From positions 1-64,000 of the forward strand of contig JAFTUV010000025.1 of assembly GCA_017466065.1 (NCBI GenBank): a stretch of DNA of 64,000 bases, written 5' to 3'. The DNA is from Bacteroidaceae bacterium. Lineage in GTDB: Bacteria > Bacteroidota > Bacteroidia > Bacteroidales > Bacteroidaceae. Positions within the stretch are counted from its first letter, which is position 1. Every line of letters starts with the position of its first letter. The notes below the pieces were generated by a model. It was given only the letters and a program-made list of their open reading frames with translations. It had not been told where the DNA came from and searched no databases. Of this stretch, positions 53,422-62,946 are shown one piece after another. Position numbers and translations under genes: made by a program.

Positions 53422-54054
53422 ATGAAAACTACGTTGAAGCAACGAGTGTTGCAGTTTTTTGAGATAAAGCAACTGAACGCAAACAGTGCAAGCCGGTTGT
53501 TGGGAATTCCTCAAAGAACATTGAACCGGCAGGTGAATGAGAATGGCAAAGTGGGTATGGAACTTGTAAGTGCCATACTTAATAATTTCCCCGATATATC
53601 TCCACGTTGGTTAGTGTTGGGCGAGGGCAGTGTGACCTCTTCCCACGATTTTGAATTTGAACGCATGGATTATGCGCCATTCTATTCCGATTTGCCGGTG
53701 TCGGCCGGGCATAAGGATGCATTTGACCCCTCTGTAGAGAGACCTTCCGGCTTTATTTCCATGCCTCAATGGCATGCCGAGTTCTACTTTCCTGTTTTGG
53801 GCGCATCAATGGAGCCGGAAATATATTCTGGTGATATAATAGGAGTGAACCGCCTTGAATCGCTCAACGAAATAGACCCCGAGAAGATATATATGATTGT
53901 GACAAACGAATCGAGGATGATTAAGCGTTGTCATTCCGATGAAAACAACAAGGAATTGCTATGGTGCGTTTCGCCAAACTATCCGGCTTTCACAATCAAC
54001 AAGAAGGAGATTTGCGCTCTCTTTCATGTGGTAAACAGAATTGAAAGGCTGTAA
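53422..54054 (+). CDS. HTH / S24 (LexA-CI-like) self-cleaving repressor
   Basis: The 210-residue protein joins an N-terminal helix-turn-helix (residues ~5-65, NANSASRLLGIPQRTLNRQV, ending ISPRWLVLGEGSV) to a C-terminal S24 peptidase domain. The latter has the serine nucleophile in PVLGASMEPEIYSGDIIGV and the general-base lysine in NESRMIKRCHS. The cleavage-site region between them is not obvious (no clear Ala-Gly). This is the phage CI/LexA-like type, where DNA damage triggers self-cleavage. No phage genes surround it. It may regulate itself and the divergent hypothetical gene through the palindrome. Confidence 0.85.
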   Translation: MKTTLKQRVLQFFEIKQLNANSASRLLGIPQRTLNRQVNENGKVGMELVSAILNNFPDISPRWLVLGEGSVTSSHDFEFERMDYAPFYSDLPVSAGHKDAFDPSVERPSGFISMPQWHAEFYFPVLGASMEPEIYSGDIIGVNRLESLNEIDPEKIYMIVTNESRMIKRCHSDENNKELLWCVSPNYPAFTINKKEICALFHVVNRIERL

Positions 54055-54076
54055 GCATAACTTTGCCGTTTATAAA

Positions 54077-54272
54077 TTAGAAGTTGTTTGAATTTATGTC
54101 CTTGAAATTTTTATAGGTCTTTTTTAGAATGTTTTTTCATTTTTTAAGGGCGCATAGCGGGCTATGTAACTGCAAAAAAAGGGAAAAACAGGCAAAAAAG
54201 AACATAAAAAGGCAAGCATAACTCGCGTATAATGTAAACATAATATTAGAAAGAAATTTAAACAGCTTCTTA
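54077..54272 (-). repeat. Intergenic ~200-bp repeat with terminal inverted repeats, copy 2
   Basis: On the minus strand this copy starts TAAGAAGCTGTTTAAATTT and ends AAATTCAAACAACTTCTAA. It aligns along its whole length with copy 1 at 28407-28604, with the identical 17-nt core at 54170-54154. It lies between the repressor gene and the ATP synthase promoter and occupies most of that 434-nt gap; the remainder (54273-54363) is featureless A/T-rich DNA. Confidence 0.8.
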
Positions 54273-54363
54273 CTTCCAAAAAGAATAATCTTCGGTGTTG
54301 CATGCATAAAAAAAAGATGCTTTTTGTGAAAACTGTATAAAAGATATTACATCTGTACCTTCT

Positions 54364-56012
<1,649 letters not shown>

Positions 56013-56016
56013 ACGG

Positions 56017-56283
56017 ATGGCAACCAAGGTTATGACACTCGAAATAATTTCACCCGAGAAGAGAGTGTTTCTCGGTGATGTATCCCAAGTGAAGTTTCCC
56101 GGTGGGCAAAGCCCTTTTACAATATTGCCGGGACATGCGCCGCTGATATCTTCTCTTGTGGCAGGTGTTATTTCGTGGCGTAACGACGATGGTGATATGC
56201 AACTGCAGGTTTCCGGTGGTTTTGTCGAGATTGTAAACAACAAGATAACAGCATGTGTAGAGGTTTTTAATAATAATGGATAA
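56017..56283 (+). CDS. atpC: ATP synthase F1 subunit epsilon (short form)
   Basis: The 88-residue protein is the beta-sandwich domain only, with LEIISPEKRVFLGDVSQVKF and GGQSPFTILPGHAPLISSLV. The C-terminal inhibitory helices of longer epsilon subunits are absent, as in other Bacteroidetes. A second in-frame ATG at 56032 (MTLEIISPE) is an equally plausible start. It overlaps the next gene by 8 nt. Confidence 0.93.
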   Translation: MATKVMTLEIISPEKRVFLGDVSQVKFPGGQSPFTILPGHAPLISSLVAGVISWRNDDGDMQLQVSGGFVEIVNNKITACVEVFNNNG

Positions 56284-56683
56284 GAAGAGATTGATAAACA
56301 GCATAATATTGCTATTGTTGTATGTACTGTTTCTATCGGTACTGAACGACCTGCTTGTGGTATTCTTTTTGCCACAATACAACTTCTCTTCCACATGGAT
56401 TATTCCTGTCTTCTTTTCTGTCTTCTACACGTTTGCCATACTTTTTATCTATAAATATAAAGGCAGAATGAGCACGAACGTCATAATGCTTTTTAAAACA
56501 GTGAAACTTATGGCATCTTTGGCTGTTTTGCTTGTGGGGGTGTCTGTTTACGACACCGAGGTGAAACCGTTTCTCATCACCTTTCTGGCATATTTCATGT
56601 TGATGCTTTTGCCCGAAGTGTATTTCAGCCTATCCAAGAAAATGCAGACAGGTGCTGATGATAATATATTGCAGAATAAATGA
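56276..56683 (+). CDS. Four-helix membrane protein in the atp operon (AtpI-like position)
   Basis: The 135-residue protein has four hydrophobic helices (INSIILLLLYVLFLSVLNDL, WIIPVFFSVFYTFAILFIY, LMASLAVLLVGVSVY, FLITFLAYFMLMLLPEVYFS) and a short polar tail. It lies between the F1 genes atpDC and the Fo gene atpB, overlapping atpC. Its position and topology match AtpI, which assists c-ring assembly in other bacteria, but the sequence is not clearly homologous. Function therefore inferred from context only. Confidence 0.75.
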   Translation: MDKKRLINSIILLLLYVLFLSVLNDLLVVFFLPQYNFSSTWIIPVFFSVFYTFAILFIYKYKGRMSTNVIMLFKTVKLMASLAVLLVGVSVYDTEVKPFLITFLAYFMLMLLPEVYFSLSKKMQTGADDNILQNK

Positions 56684-56702
56684 TTATAATATAGTCGTTA
56701 AT

Positions 56703-57782
56703 ATGGATAAAGTACGTTGGATATTTGTTCTTCTTTTGCTTTTTGCTGCCTTGCCCGTAAGTGCGGCGGATGCCGGCAAATCGTCCGATGTAGATGTAAA
56801 GGGTGTGATTTTCGGCCACGTAAAGGATGCTTACGAGTGGCATGTAACCACTTTGGGCGATAAACACATCTCGGTGAGTCTTCCCATTCTGTTATATTCA
56901 CGTAACAGCGGGTGGAATATTTTCTCTTCCTCGGTGTTTCATCATTCAAAAGAGTATAATGGCTTTCATATTGCCGAAAGCGGAGTAAACGAAGGGAAAG
57001 TGGTGGAGTACGACAAAGATGGCAACGAGGTAAGGCCGTTTATAGATTTATCCATTACAAAAAATGTTCTGGCAGTATTCTTCAACTCGGCATTATTGCT
57101 TGTGATAGTGTTGTTTACGGCACGTTGGTACAAGCGAAACAAGAACAGTCTGTCTGCTCCACGTGGCTTTGTGGGGGTGATGGAGATGCTCATTACAATG
57201 ATTGTTGATGAGGTTATCAAGCCGGCTGTGGGGAAACGTTACCACCGATATGTTCCCTATCTTTTAACAGCCTTCTTTTTTATCTTCTTAAGTAATCTTA
57301 TGGGGCTTATTCCTATATTTCCGGGTGGTGCAAACGTTACAGGTAACATAGCTGTTACATTGGCTCTTGCGCTTTGTACATTTGTTGCAGTGAACTTTTT
57401 CGGAAACAAAGAGTATTGGCGCGAAATCTTCTGGCCCGACGTTCCAACGTGGTTAAAGGTTCCAATACCTTTGATGCCCTTTATCGAGATATTCGGAATA
57501 TTCGTAAAACCCTTTGCTTTAACTATCAGGCTTTTTGCGAATATCCTCGCAGGGCATACCGCATTGCTGGCATTCGTATGTATAATATTCATTACAATGT
57601 CTGTGAGCAGGGCTATAGGTACGGCGATGACTGCCGTTTCGGTAATGTTTACCATTTTCATGAATGTGCTCGAATTGTTGGTGGCATTCATACAAGCGTT
57701 TGTATTCACTATGTTGTCGGCTGTGTTCATTGGGTTGTCGCAACCCGAGCATCATGCCGATAACACCCACGATGATAAATAG
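56703..57782 (+). CDS. atpB: ATP synthase Fo subunit a
   Basis: The 359-residue subunit is longer than the E. coli protein because of a signal-peptide-like start (VRWIFVLLLLFAALPVSAAD) and a ~110-residue periplasmic stretch with HVKDAYEWHVTTLGDKHISV. The channel part follows, with FLSNLMGLIPIFPGGANVTG and the essential arginine in FALTIRLFANILAGHTAL. This extended form is typical of Bacteroidetes. ATG 56703 is chosen, 20 nt after the preceding gene. Confidence 0.96.
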   Translation: MDKVRWIFVLLLLFAALPVSAADAGKSSDVDVKGVIFGHVKDAYEWHVTTLGDKHISVSLPILLYSRNSGWNIFSSSVFHHSKEYNGFHIAESGVNEGKVVEYDKDGNEVRPFIDLSITKNVLAVFFNSALLLVIVLFTARWYKRNKNSLSAPRGFVGVMEMLITMIVDEVIKPAVGKRYHRYVPYLLTAFFFIFLSNLMGLIPIFPGGANVTGNIAVTLALALCTFVAVNFFGNKEYWREIFWPDVPTWLKVPIPLMPFIEIFGIFVKPFALTIRLFANILAGHTALLAFVCIIFITMSVSRAIGTAMTAVSVMFTIFMNVLELLVAFIQAFVFTMLSAVFIGLSQPEHHADNTHDDK

Positions 57783-57823
57783 ATATAGAATTTGATTATT
57801 GTATTAATTTAAATATTTAACTT

Positions 57824-58078
57824 ATGTTTTTGACAATTTTTCTACAGGCTGCAGCAGGTGCAGCAATCTCTAAAGCAGTTGCAACAATAGCAGCAAGTAT
57901 TGCGGTTGTGGGTGCATCATTGGGTATATCGCGCATCGGTGCAGCGGCATTGGAAGCCATTGCACGTCAGCCCGAGGCAGCCGGTCCTGTACGTTCGAGC
58001 ATGATTCTTGCCGCGGCTCTCATCGAGGGTGTTGCAATGTTCGCCATTGTGGTGTGCTTTCTTGTACTTTTTGTATAA
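57824..58078 (+). CDS. atpE: ATP synthase Fo subunit c
   Basis: The 84-residue hairpin subunit has the polar loop AIARQPEAAGPVRSSM and the ion-binding carboxylate in ALIEGVAMFAIVVC (Glu in helix 2). The residue after the glutamate is Gly, and the Gln/Ser set of sodium-binding c subunits is missing, so proton coupling is more likely. Confidence 0.97.
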   Translation: MFLTIFLQAAAGAAISKAVATIAASIAVVGASLGISRIGAAALEAIARQPEAAGPVRSSMILAAALIEGVAMFAIVVCFLVLFV

Positions 58079-58096
58079 ACTATTCATTGTAAATTT

Positions 58097-58597
58097 ATGT
58101 CGCTATTGTTACCCGACGCCGGTTTGTTGTTCTGGACGTTGCTGTCGTTTGTGGTGGTATTGATAATTCTTACCAAATTCGGGTTTCCTGCCATCACTTC
58201 GATGATTGACGAACGCAAACGTTATATCGATGAATCTCTTCAGCATGCACGCGAAGCCAATAAAAAGTTGGCCGATATTGAGAAAGAGAGTGCCGCTTTA
58301 TTGAAAGCTGCCCATGAAGAGCAGGCTGCAATCTTGCGAGAGGCTGCCGTCGCGCGTGAACAACTGTTGAAAGAGGCTCGTGAGAAGGCCGGAAAAGAGG
58401 GAGAAAAGATGCTTGCCGAAACACGTCGTGTAATACAGATGGAGAAGGAAGAGGCTCTTCGTGATATTCGTAGGCAGGTAGCCGAGCTATCCATTGCAAT
58501 AGCCGAAAAGGTGTTAAGCAAGGAATTGGCTGATGTTGAGATGCAAAATTCGGTGATAGAAAAACTTGTTGAAGAGGCTTTCGACGAAAAAGCATAG
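58097..58597 (+). CDS. atpF: ATP synthase Fo subunit b
   Basis: The 166-residue peripheral stalk subunit has one N-terminal membrane helix (LLFWTLLSFVVVLIILTKFG) followed by a long charged helix (about residues 35-150, rich in Ala/Glu/Lys/Arg) for dimerisation and delta binding. It lies between atpE and atpH with short gaps (18 and 16 nt). Confidence 0.96.
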   Translation: MSLLLPDAGLLFWTLLSFVVVLIILTKFGFPAITSMIDERKRYIDESLQHAREANKKLADIEKESAALLKAAHEEQAAILREAAVAREQLLKEAREKAGKEGEKMLAETRRVIQMEKEEALRDIRRQVAELSIAIAEKVLSKELADVEMQNSVIEKLVEEAFDEKA

Positions 58598-58613
58598 AAA
58601 TTCAATTAAGCAG

Positions 58614-59162
58614 ATGAATTCAGGAATAGTATCAATGAGATATGCACGTGCTCTGTTTGCCTACGCTGCCAAGCATAAAGCAGAGGATGCAATATATGCC
58701 AATATGTTGCAGTTGTCGGCTACGGTGGAACAGGTGCGCACGCTTATTCTTACATTGCAGAATCCGCTTCTTTCGTTCAGCGAGAAACTCGATTTAATAT
58801 GCAGTGCAGCCAATGCTTGTCGGGAATTTCGCAATTTTGCTTCACTGATCATAAGGCATGGACGCGAGGAATTACTCGATTACATAGCTCATGGATATAT
58901 CGCCCTGTATCGAAAGCAAAAGAATATAGTGGCAGCAAGAATTACAACTGCAGTTCCTCTCAACGATGCAATGCGCGACAAAATAGCGAAAAGTATTGCA
59001 CGCGCCCGTAATGCAACCGTTGAATTGGAGAATGTTGCCGATTCCACAATTATAGGCGGTTTTATCTATGATGCCGATTCGGTCCGATACGATGCAAGCA
59101 TCAAAGGTAAATTGCAAAAGATAGAAAAACAGATGATAAAACGAAATAGAAGATTGATATAA
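58614..59162 (+). CDS. atpH: ATP synthase F1 subunit delta
   Basis: The 182-residue protein has the N-terminal helical bundle that binds alpha ([20 protein letters not shown]) and the conserved C-terminal [23 protein letters not shown] 58614 ([15 protein letters not shown]) is used; an in-frame 58566 start lies inside atpF. Its stop shares a base with the atpA start (TAATG). Confidence 0.94.
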   Translation: MNSGIVSMRYARALFAYAAKHKAEDAIYANMLQLSATVEQVRTLILTLQNPLLSFSEKLDLICSAANACREFRNFASLIIRHGREELLDYIAHGYIALYRKQKNIVAARITTAVPLNDAMRDKIAKSIARARNATVELENVADSTIIGGFIYDADSVRYDASIKGKLQKIEKQMIKRNRRLI

Positions 59163-60742
59163 TGGTTAGTATTAAACCGAGTGAAGTTTCACGTGTATTG
59201 CTCGACCAGCTCGAAGGGATAAATGCCAATGCCAATTTCGAGGAGATTGGTACAGTGCTTCAGGTAAGCGATGGTGTAGTAAGAATATATGGTTTGCAGA
59301 ATGCCGAAGCCGAAGAACTCCTGGAATTCGACAACGGTATAAAGGCCATTGTGATGAACCTTGAAGAAGATAATGTTGGTGCAATTCTGTTGGGCCCGAC
59401 AGATAAGATAAAAGAGGGTATGACGGTAAAACGTACAGGTCGTATTGCTTCGATTAACGTATGTGAGGAGATGGTTGGTCGTGTCATAACTCCGCTTGGC
59501 GAGCCAATAGACGGAAACGGGGCTATCGGGGGCGAGTTGTTCGAGATGCCGCTCGATCGTAAAGCGCCCGGAGTTATTTTTCGTCAGCCCGTTACCGAGC
59601 CGTTGCAGACAGGTCTTAAATCGATAGATTCAATGATTCCCATAGGTAGGGGACAGCGCGAGCTTATCATTGGCGATCGACAGACGGGAAAGACAGCAAT
59701 TGCCATAGACACTATTATCAACCAACGCGCCAATTACGATGCCGGCAAGCCCGTATATTGTATATATGTGGCAATAGGGCAGAAAGGCTCCACTGTTGCA
59801 TCAATAGTAAACACCCTGCGCAATTACGGGGCAATGGACTACACCATTGTGGTGGCAGCCACCGCTGCCGATACGGCAGCTATGCAGTATTATGCTCCTA
59901 TGGCGGGTGCTGCCATAGGAGAGTATTTCCGCGACACAGGCAGGCACGCTCTTGTTGTTTACGACGATCTCTCGAAGCAGGCTGTTGCCTATCGCGAGGT
60001 ATCACTTATCTTACGCCGTCCTTCGGGCCGTGAGGCTTATCCCGGCGATGTGTTTTATCTGCATTCTCGCCTGTTGGAACGTGCTGCAAAGATTATCAAC
60101 CAGCAAGAGGTTGCCGAGAAAATGAACGATTTGCCATCGAGTCTCAAAGGTCGGGTACGTGGCGGCGGTTCGCTGACGGCATTGCCTATCATAGAGACAC
60201 AGGCCGGTGATGTGTCGGCATATATCCCAACCAACGTAATATCTATTACAGACGGACAGATATATCTTGAGAGCGACCTCTTCAACCAGGGGTTCCGACC
60301 GGCCGTAAATGTTGGTATCTCGGTGTCGCGTGTAGGCGGCAATGCGCAGATAAAATCGATGAAAAAAGTTGCCGGTACCCTTAAAATCGACCAGGCACAG
60401 TATCGTGAGCTCGAAGCATTTGCAAAATTCGGCAGTGACATGGATCCAATGACTATGATGGTTATTGAACGCGGCCGTCGAAACAATATGTTGCTTGTAC
60501 AACCGCAGTATTCTCCTGTCCCTGTTGGGGAACAGATTGCAGTACTCTATTGCGGAACACACAATCTATTGCGCGAACTGCCTCTTGAAAAGGTTGCCGA
60601 ATTCGAAACAATGTTTCTTGATGTACTGCGCAGCCGTCATCAGGCCGATGTACTCGATGTTCTCTCCTCGGGTGTAATAAACGACGAAGTAGAGAAGATA
60701 ATTACCGAACGTGCGCATGAAATAACAAACAGTCTTAAATAA
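59162..60742 (+). CDS. atpA: ATP synthase F1 subunit alpha
   Basis: The 526-residue non-catalytic nucleotide-binding subunit has the P-loop [40 protein letters not shown], and [20 protein letters not shown]. The length is usual. It is translationally coupled to atpH by a one-base overlap and followed by atpG after 8 nt. Confidence 0.98.
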   Translation: MVSIKPSEVSRVLLDQLEGINANANFEEIGTVLQVSDGVVRIYGLQNAEAEELLEFDNGIKAIVMNLEEDNVGAILLGPTDKIKEGMTVKRTGRIASINVCEEMVGRVITPLGEPIDGNGAIGGELFEMPLDRKAPGVIFRQPVTEPLQTGLKSIDSMIPIGRGQRELIIGDRQTGKTAIAIDTIINQRANYDAGKPVYCIYVAIGQKGSTVASIVNTLRNYGAMDYTIVVAATAADTAAMQYYAPMAGAAIGEYFRDTGRHALVVYDDLSKQAVAYREVSLILRRPSGREAYPGDVFYLHSRLLERAAKIINQQEVAEKMNDLPSSLKGRVRGGGSLTALPIIETQAGDVSAYIPTNVISITDGQIYLESDLFNQGFRPAVNVGISVSRVGGNAQIKSMKKVAGTLKIDQAQYRELEAFAKFGSDMDPMTMMVIERGRRNNMLLVQPQYSPVPVGEQIAVLYCGTHNLLRELPLEKVAEFETMFLDVLRSRHQADVLDVLSSGVINDEVEKIITERAHEITNSLK

Positions 60743-60750
60743 CAGCCCGT

Positions 60751-61614
60751 ATGAGCCTGAAAGAGATAAAGCAACGCATTGCATCGGTTAAAAATACGCA
60801 GAAGATTACTTCGGCTATGAAGTTGATATCTGCTGCTAAATTACGCAGGGCACAGAACGCAATTGAGAGTATGCATCCCTATCGTCAGAAACTGAACGAT
60901 ATGCTTGTGAATTTTCTTTCCGAGATGCAGGATATCTCCACACCATATTCATCGGTACGCAAAGTGGGGCGTGTTGCTATCATTGCCATCTCTTCCAATT
61001 CAACACTGTGCGGAAGCTATAATGCCACCATAATACGCAAGGCAAAAGCTCTTCTCGAGGATTATCGGGCGCAAGGGGTTGAAGCGGAGGTCTTCACTGT
61101 GGGCAAGAAAATATACGAGTCGCTTGCCAAGGCGGGGTATGAATGCAATGAAGCGCTTATGTCGCAGGCCGGCAATCTGCAGTACGATGAAGTATCGAAG
61201 GTTGCATACAACCTGATGGAGCACTTTGCAACCGGCGAACTCGATAAAGTAGAGATTGTATATACACGTTTCCATTCTGCTGCCAAGCACGAACCTGTGT
61301 GCGAAACATATCTCCCTATCGACATTACCAACGTATGTACAGGCAACAGCGGTGTGGCGCACGATTATATTGTAGAGCCGGGTGTGCAGCAACTTATCGG
61401 TCATCTGTTGCCAAAGGTAATAGTTCTGCGTCTGTTTACGGCACTGCTCGATGCGGCAGCTTCGGAGCATGGTGCCCGCATGATGGCCATGCAAATTGCA
61501 ACTGACAACGCCGATGACCTTATAACAGAACTTACACGCGAATATAATAAAGGCCGCCAACAGGCCATTACCAACGAATTGCTCGATATTGCATCGGGTA
61601 GTATCAACCAATAA
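60751..61614 (+). CDS. atpG: ATP synthase F1 subunit gamma
   Basis: The 287-residue rotor shaft has the classical N-terminal coiled-coil start MSLKEIKQRIASVKNTQKIT followed by SAMKLISAAKLRRAQ, the STLCGSYNATIIRKAK segment, and the C-terminal helix AMQIATDNADDLITELTREY, then NKGRQQAITNEL. It completes the F1 genes; the next gene begins 12 nt later. Confidence 0.97.
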   Translation: MSLKEIKQRIASVKNTQKITSAMKLISAAKLRRAQNAIESMHPYRQKLNDMLVNFLSEMQDISTPYSSVRKVGRVAIIAISSNSTLCGSYNATIIRKAKALLEDYRAQGVEAEVFTVGKKIYESLAKAGYECNEALMSQAGNLQYDEVSKVAYNLMEHFATGELDKVEIVYTRFHSAAKHEPVCETYLPIDITNVCTGNSGVAHDYIVEPGVQQLIGHLLPKVIVLRLFTALLDAAASEHGARMMAMQIATDNADDLITELTREYNKGRQQAITNELLDIASGSINQ

Positions 61615-61626
61615 CACATAAACCGA

Positions 61627-62739
61627 ATGAAACAGATGATATTGTTGCTTGTTGTATCTTTTCTGCTTGCTTCGTGCGATACATCGAAAAGCAACTACAC
61701 CATTACAGGAAAGATTGAAGAGGGAGTGGAACTTGGCGACACACTCTATCTTGTTACCATGCAAGGGCAGAAGCCTACAGTATTGTCGAAATCACCGGTG
61801 GAGCATGGTGCTTTCGAGTTTGAAGGTTTCCGCAGCGAACCGCAGTTTTGTTCCATACTCTCCTTTGCTGCCGATGGCAATATAGCCCGTAATATCGATC
61901 TCTTTGTAGAAGAGGGCGAGATAAATGTTACTGTCGCACGCAAACAGACAATCGTAACAGGCAGCAATTTGAATGAACGTCTGCAGCAGTTCCGCGACTC
62001 GGTGGATATTATCGATGAATTGCGTAATATATATATCGAGAAAAAGAGACGTCCCGATATTTCGCCGGCTGCACAGCGCGAGGCCGACAAGGCGATACAC
62101 ACAACTTCGTTGTTGTACAACAGATATGTAAAAGAGTTTATAGAGAAGAATATCTCCAATCCTGTCTCGGTGTATATTCTTGTGAATAATTACAGTGCTT
62201 TGCTGCCCGAGGCCGGCCTCGACATTATCTCACGTATGCCGGCAGAAGTGCAGTGTGACCCTTCTGTGTCGGCAGTGGCTGCAATATACCGTAATATGAT
62301 GTATAGTGCAGTGGGTAACCGTTTTATAGATGTTGAGCTTTTAAATATCGAGGGCAAGGCGGTATCTCTCTCGCAATATGCAGGAAAGGGAACTCCGCTG
62401 CTTCTCTCCTTTTGGTCGTCGAGTGTGGCATCGAGCCTTGGCGACCAGAAACAGCTTTCCGCTCTTGCTGCAGAATATGACAATAGGCTTTCTCTTGTAA
62501 GTGTATCTATCGACAGCTCGCATCAAAAATGGAGTGATACCGTTTTGCATAATGAACTTTCCGGTATTCAATTGGCCGACCTTAAAGGGTGGAACAGTGC
62601 GGCCGTTATATTATATGGTGTAGATCTTCTTCCTTACTATATCCTTCTCGATTCAAATGGTACAATTTTAATGCGTACGCCGAGTCTGCAGGCTGTGAAC
62701 GAAAAAGTGCAACTTCTGAATCTTAAAACTTATAAATAA
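61627..62739 (+). CDS. Thioredoxin-fold lipoprotein lacking the CxxC active site
   Basis: The 370-residue protein has a lipoprotein signal (FLLASC, Cys17). A DUF4369-like domain follows at about residues 24-125 (YTITGKIEEGVELGDTLYLV), then a helical linker, then an AhpC/TlpA-like thioredoxin fold from ~235. In that fold FWASWCPPC of relatives reads FWSSSVASS (residues 262-270): both cysteines are replaced, by Val267 and Ser270. The cis-proline segment VDLLPYYILLD is retained. So it is not a thiol-disulfide enzyme; a binding or structural role in the cell envelope is possible. It starts 12 nt after atpG and is probably in the atp transcript. Confidence 0.82.
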   Translation: MKQMILLLVVSFLLASCDTSKSNYTITGKIEEGVELGDTLYLVTMQGQKPTVLSKSPVEHGAFEFEGFRSEPQFCSILSFAADGNIARNIDLFVEEGEINVTVARKQTIVTGSNLNERLQQFRDSVDIIDELRNIYIEKKRRPDISPAAQREADKAIHTTSLLYNRYVKEFIEKNISNPVSVYILVNNYSALLPEAGLDIISRMPAEVQCDPSVSAVAAIYRNMMYSAVGNRFIDVELLNIEGKAVSLSQYAGKGTPLLLSFWSSSVASSLGDQKQLSALAAEYDNRLSLVSVSIDSSHQKWSDTVLHNELSGIQLADLKGWNSAAVILYGVDLLPYYILLDSNGTILMRTPSLQAVNEKVQLLNLKTYK

Positions 62740-62876
62740 ATATTACCTTAGCAAGGTTAAGACAGAATAGCTGTTGGTGACGAAGTTAAACCGTATGCTG
62801 CGCAGGAACGTCGGGAACAGTGGGAAAATTTGTGGCAGTAACCAAACTTGAGAATCTCATTTATTACAGCCTTATA

Positions 62877-62918
62877 ATAATCGTTCACACTGATGCATGC
62901 ATCAGTGTGAACGATTAT
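62877..62918. terminator. 42-bp perfect palindrome, probable bidirectional terminator
   Basis: ATAATCGTTCACACTGATGCA and its exact complement meet without a spacer, with T-rich sequence on the right (TTATATTTATAC). It sits between the converging atp operon and ALDH gene. It is ~140 nt past the atp-linked gene and 29 nt past the ALDH stop, so it chiefly serves the ALDH transcript. The preceding 62740-62876 holds a short protein-like 26-codon stretch (AVGDEVKPYAAQERREQWEN) after a stop, perhaps gene debris. Confidence 0.7.
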
Positions 62919-62946
62919 ATTTATACAGGGATGCTCTTTTGCGTTG

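Noticed and set aside
53422..54054. Prophage around the S24 repressor
   Set aside because: Neighbouring genes are the ATP synthase operon, a flavodiiron protein and two small unknowns; no phage structural or integrase genes are present.
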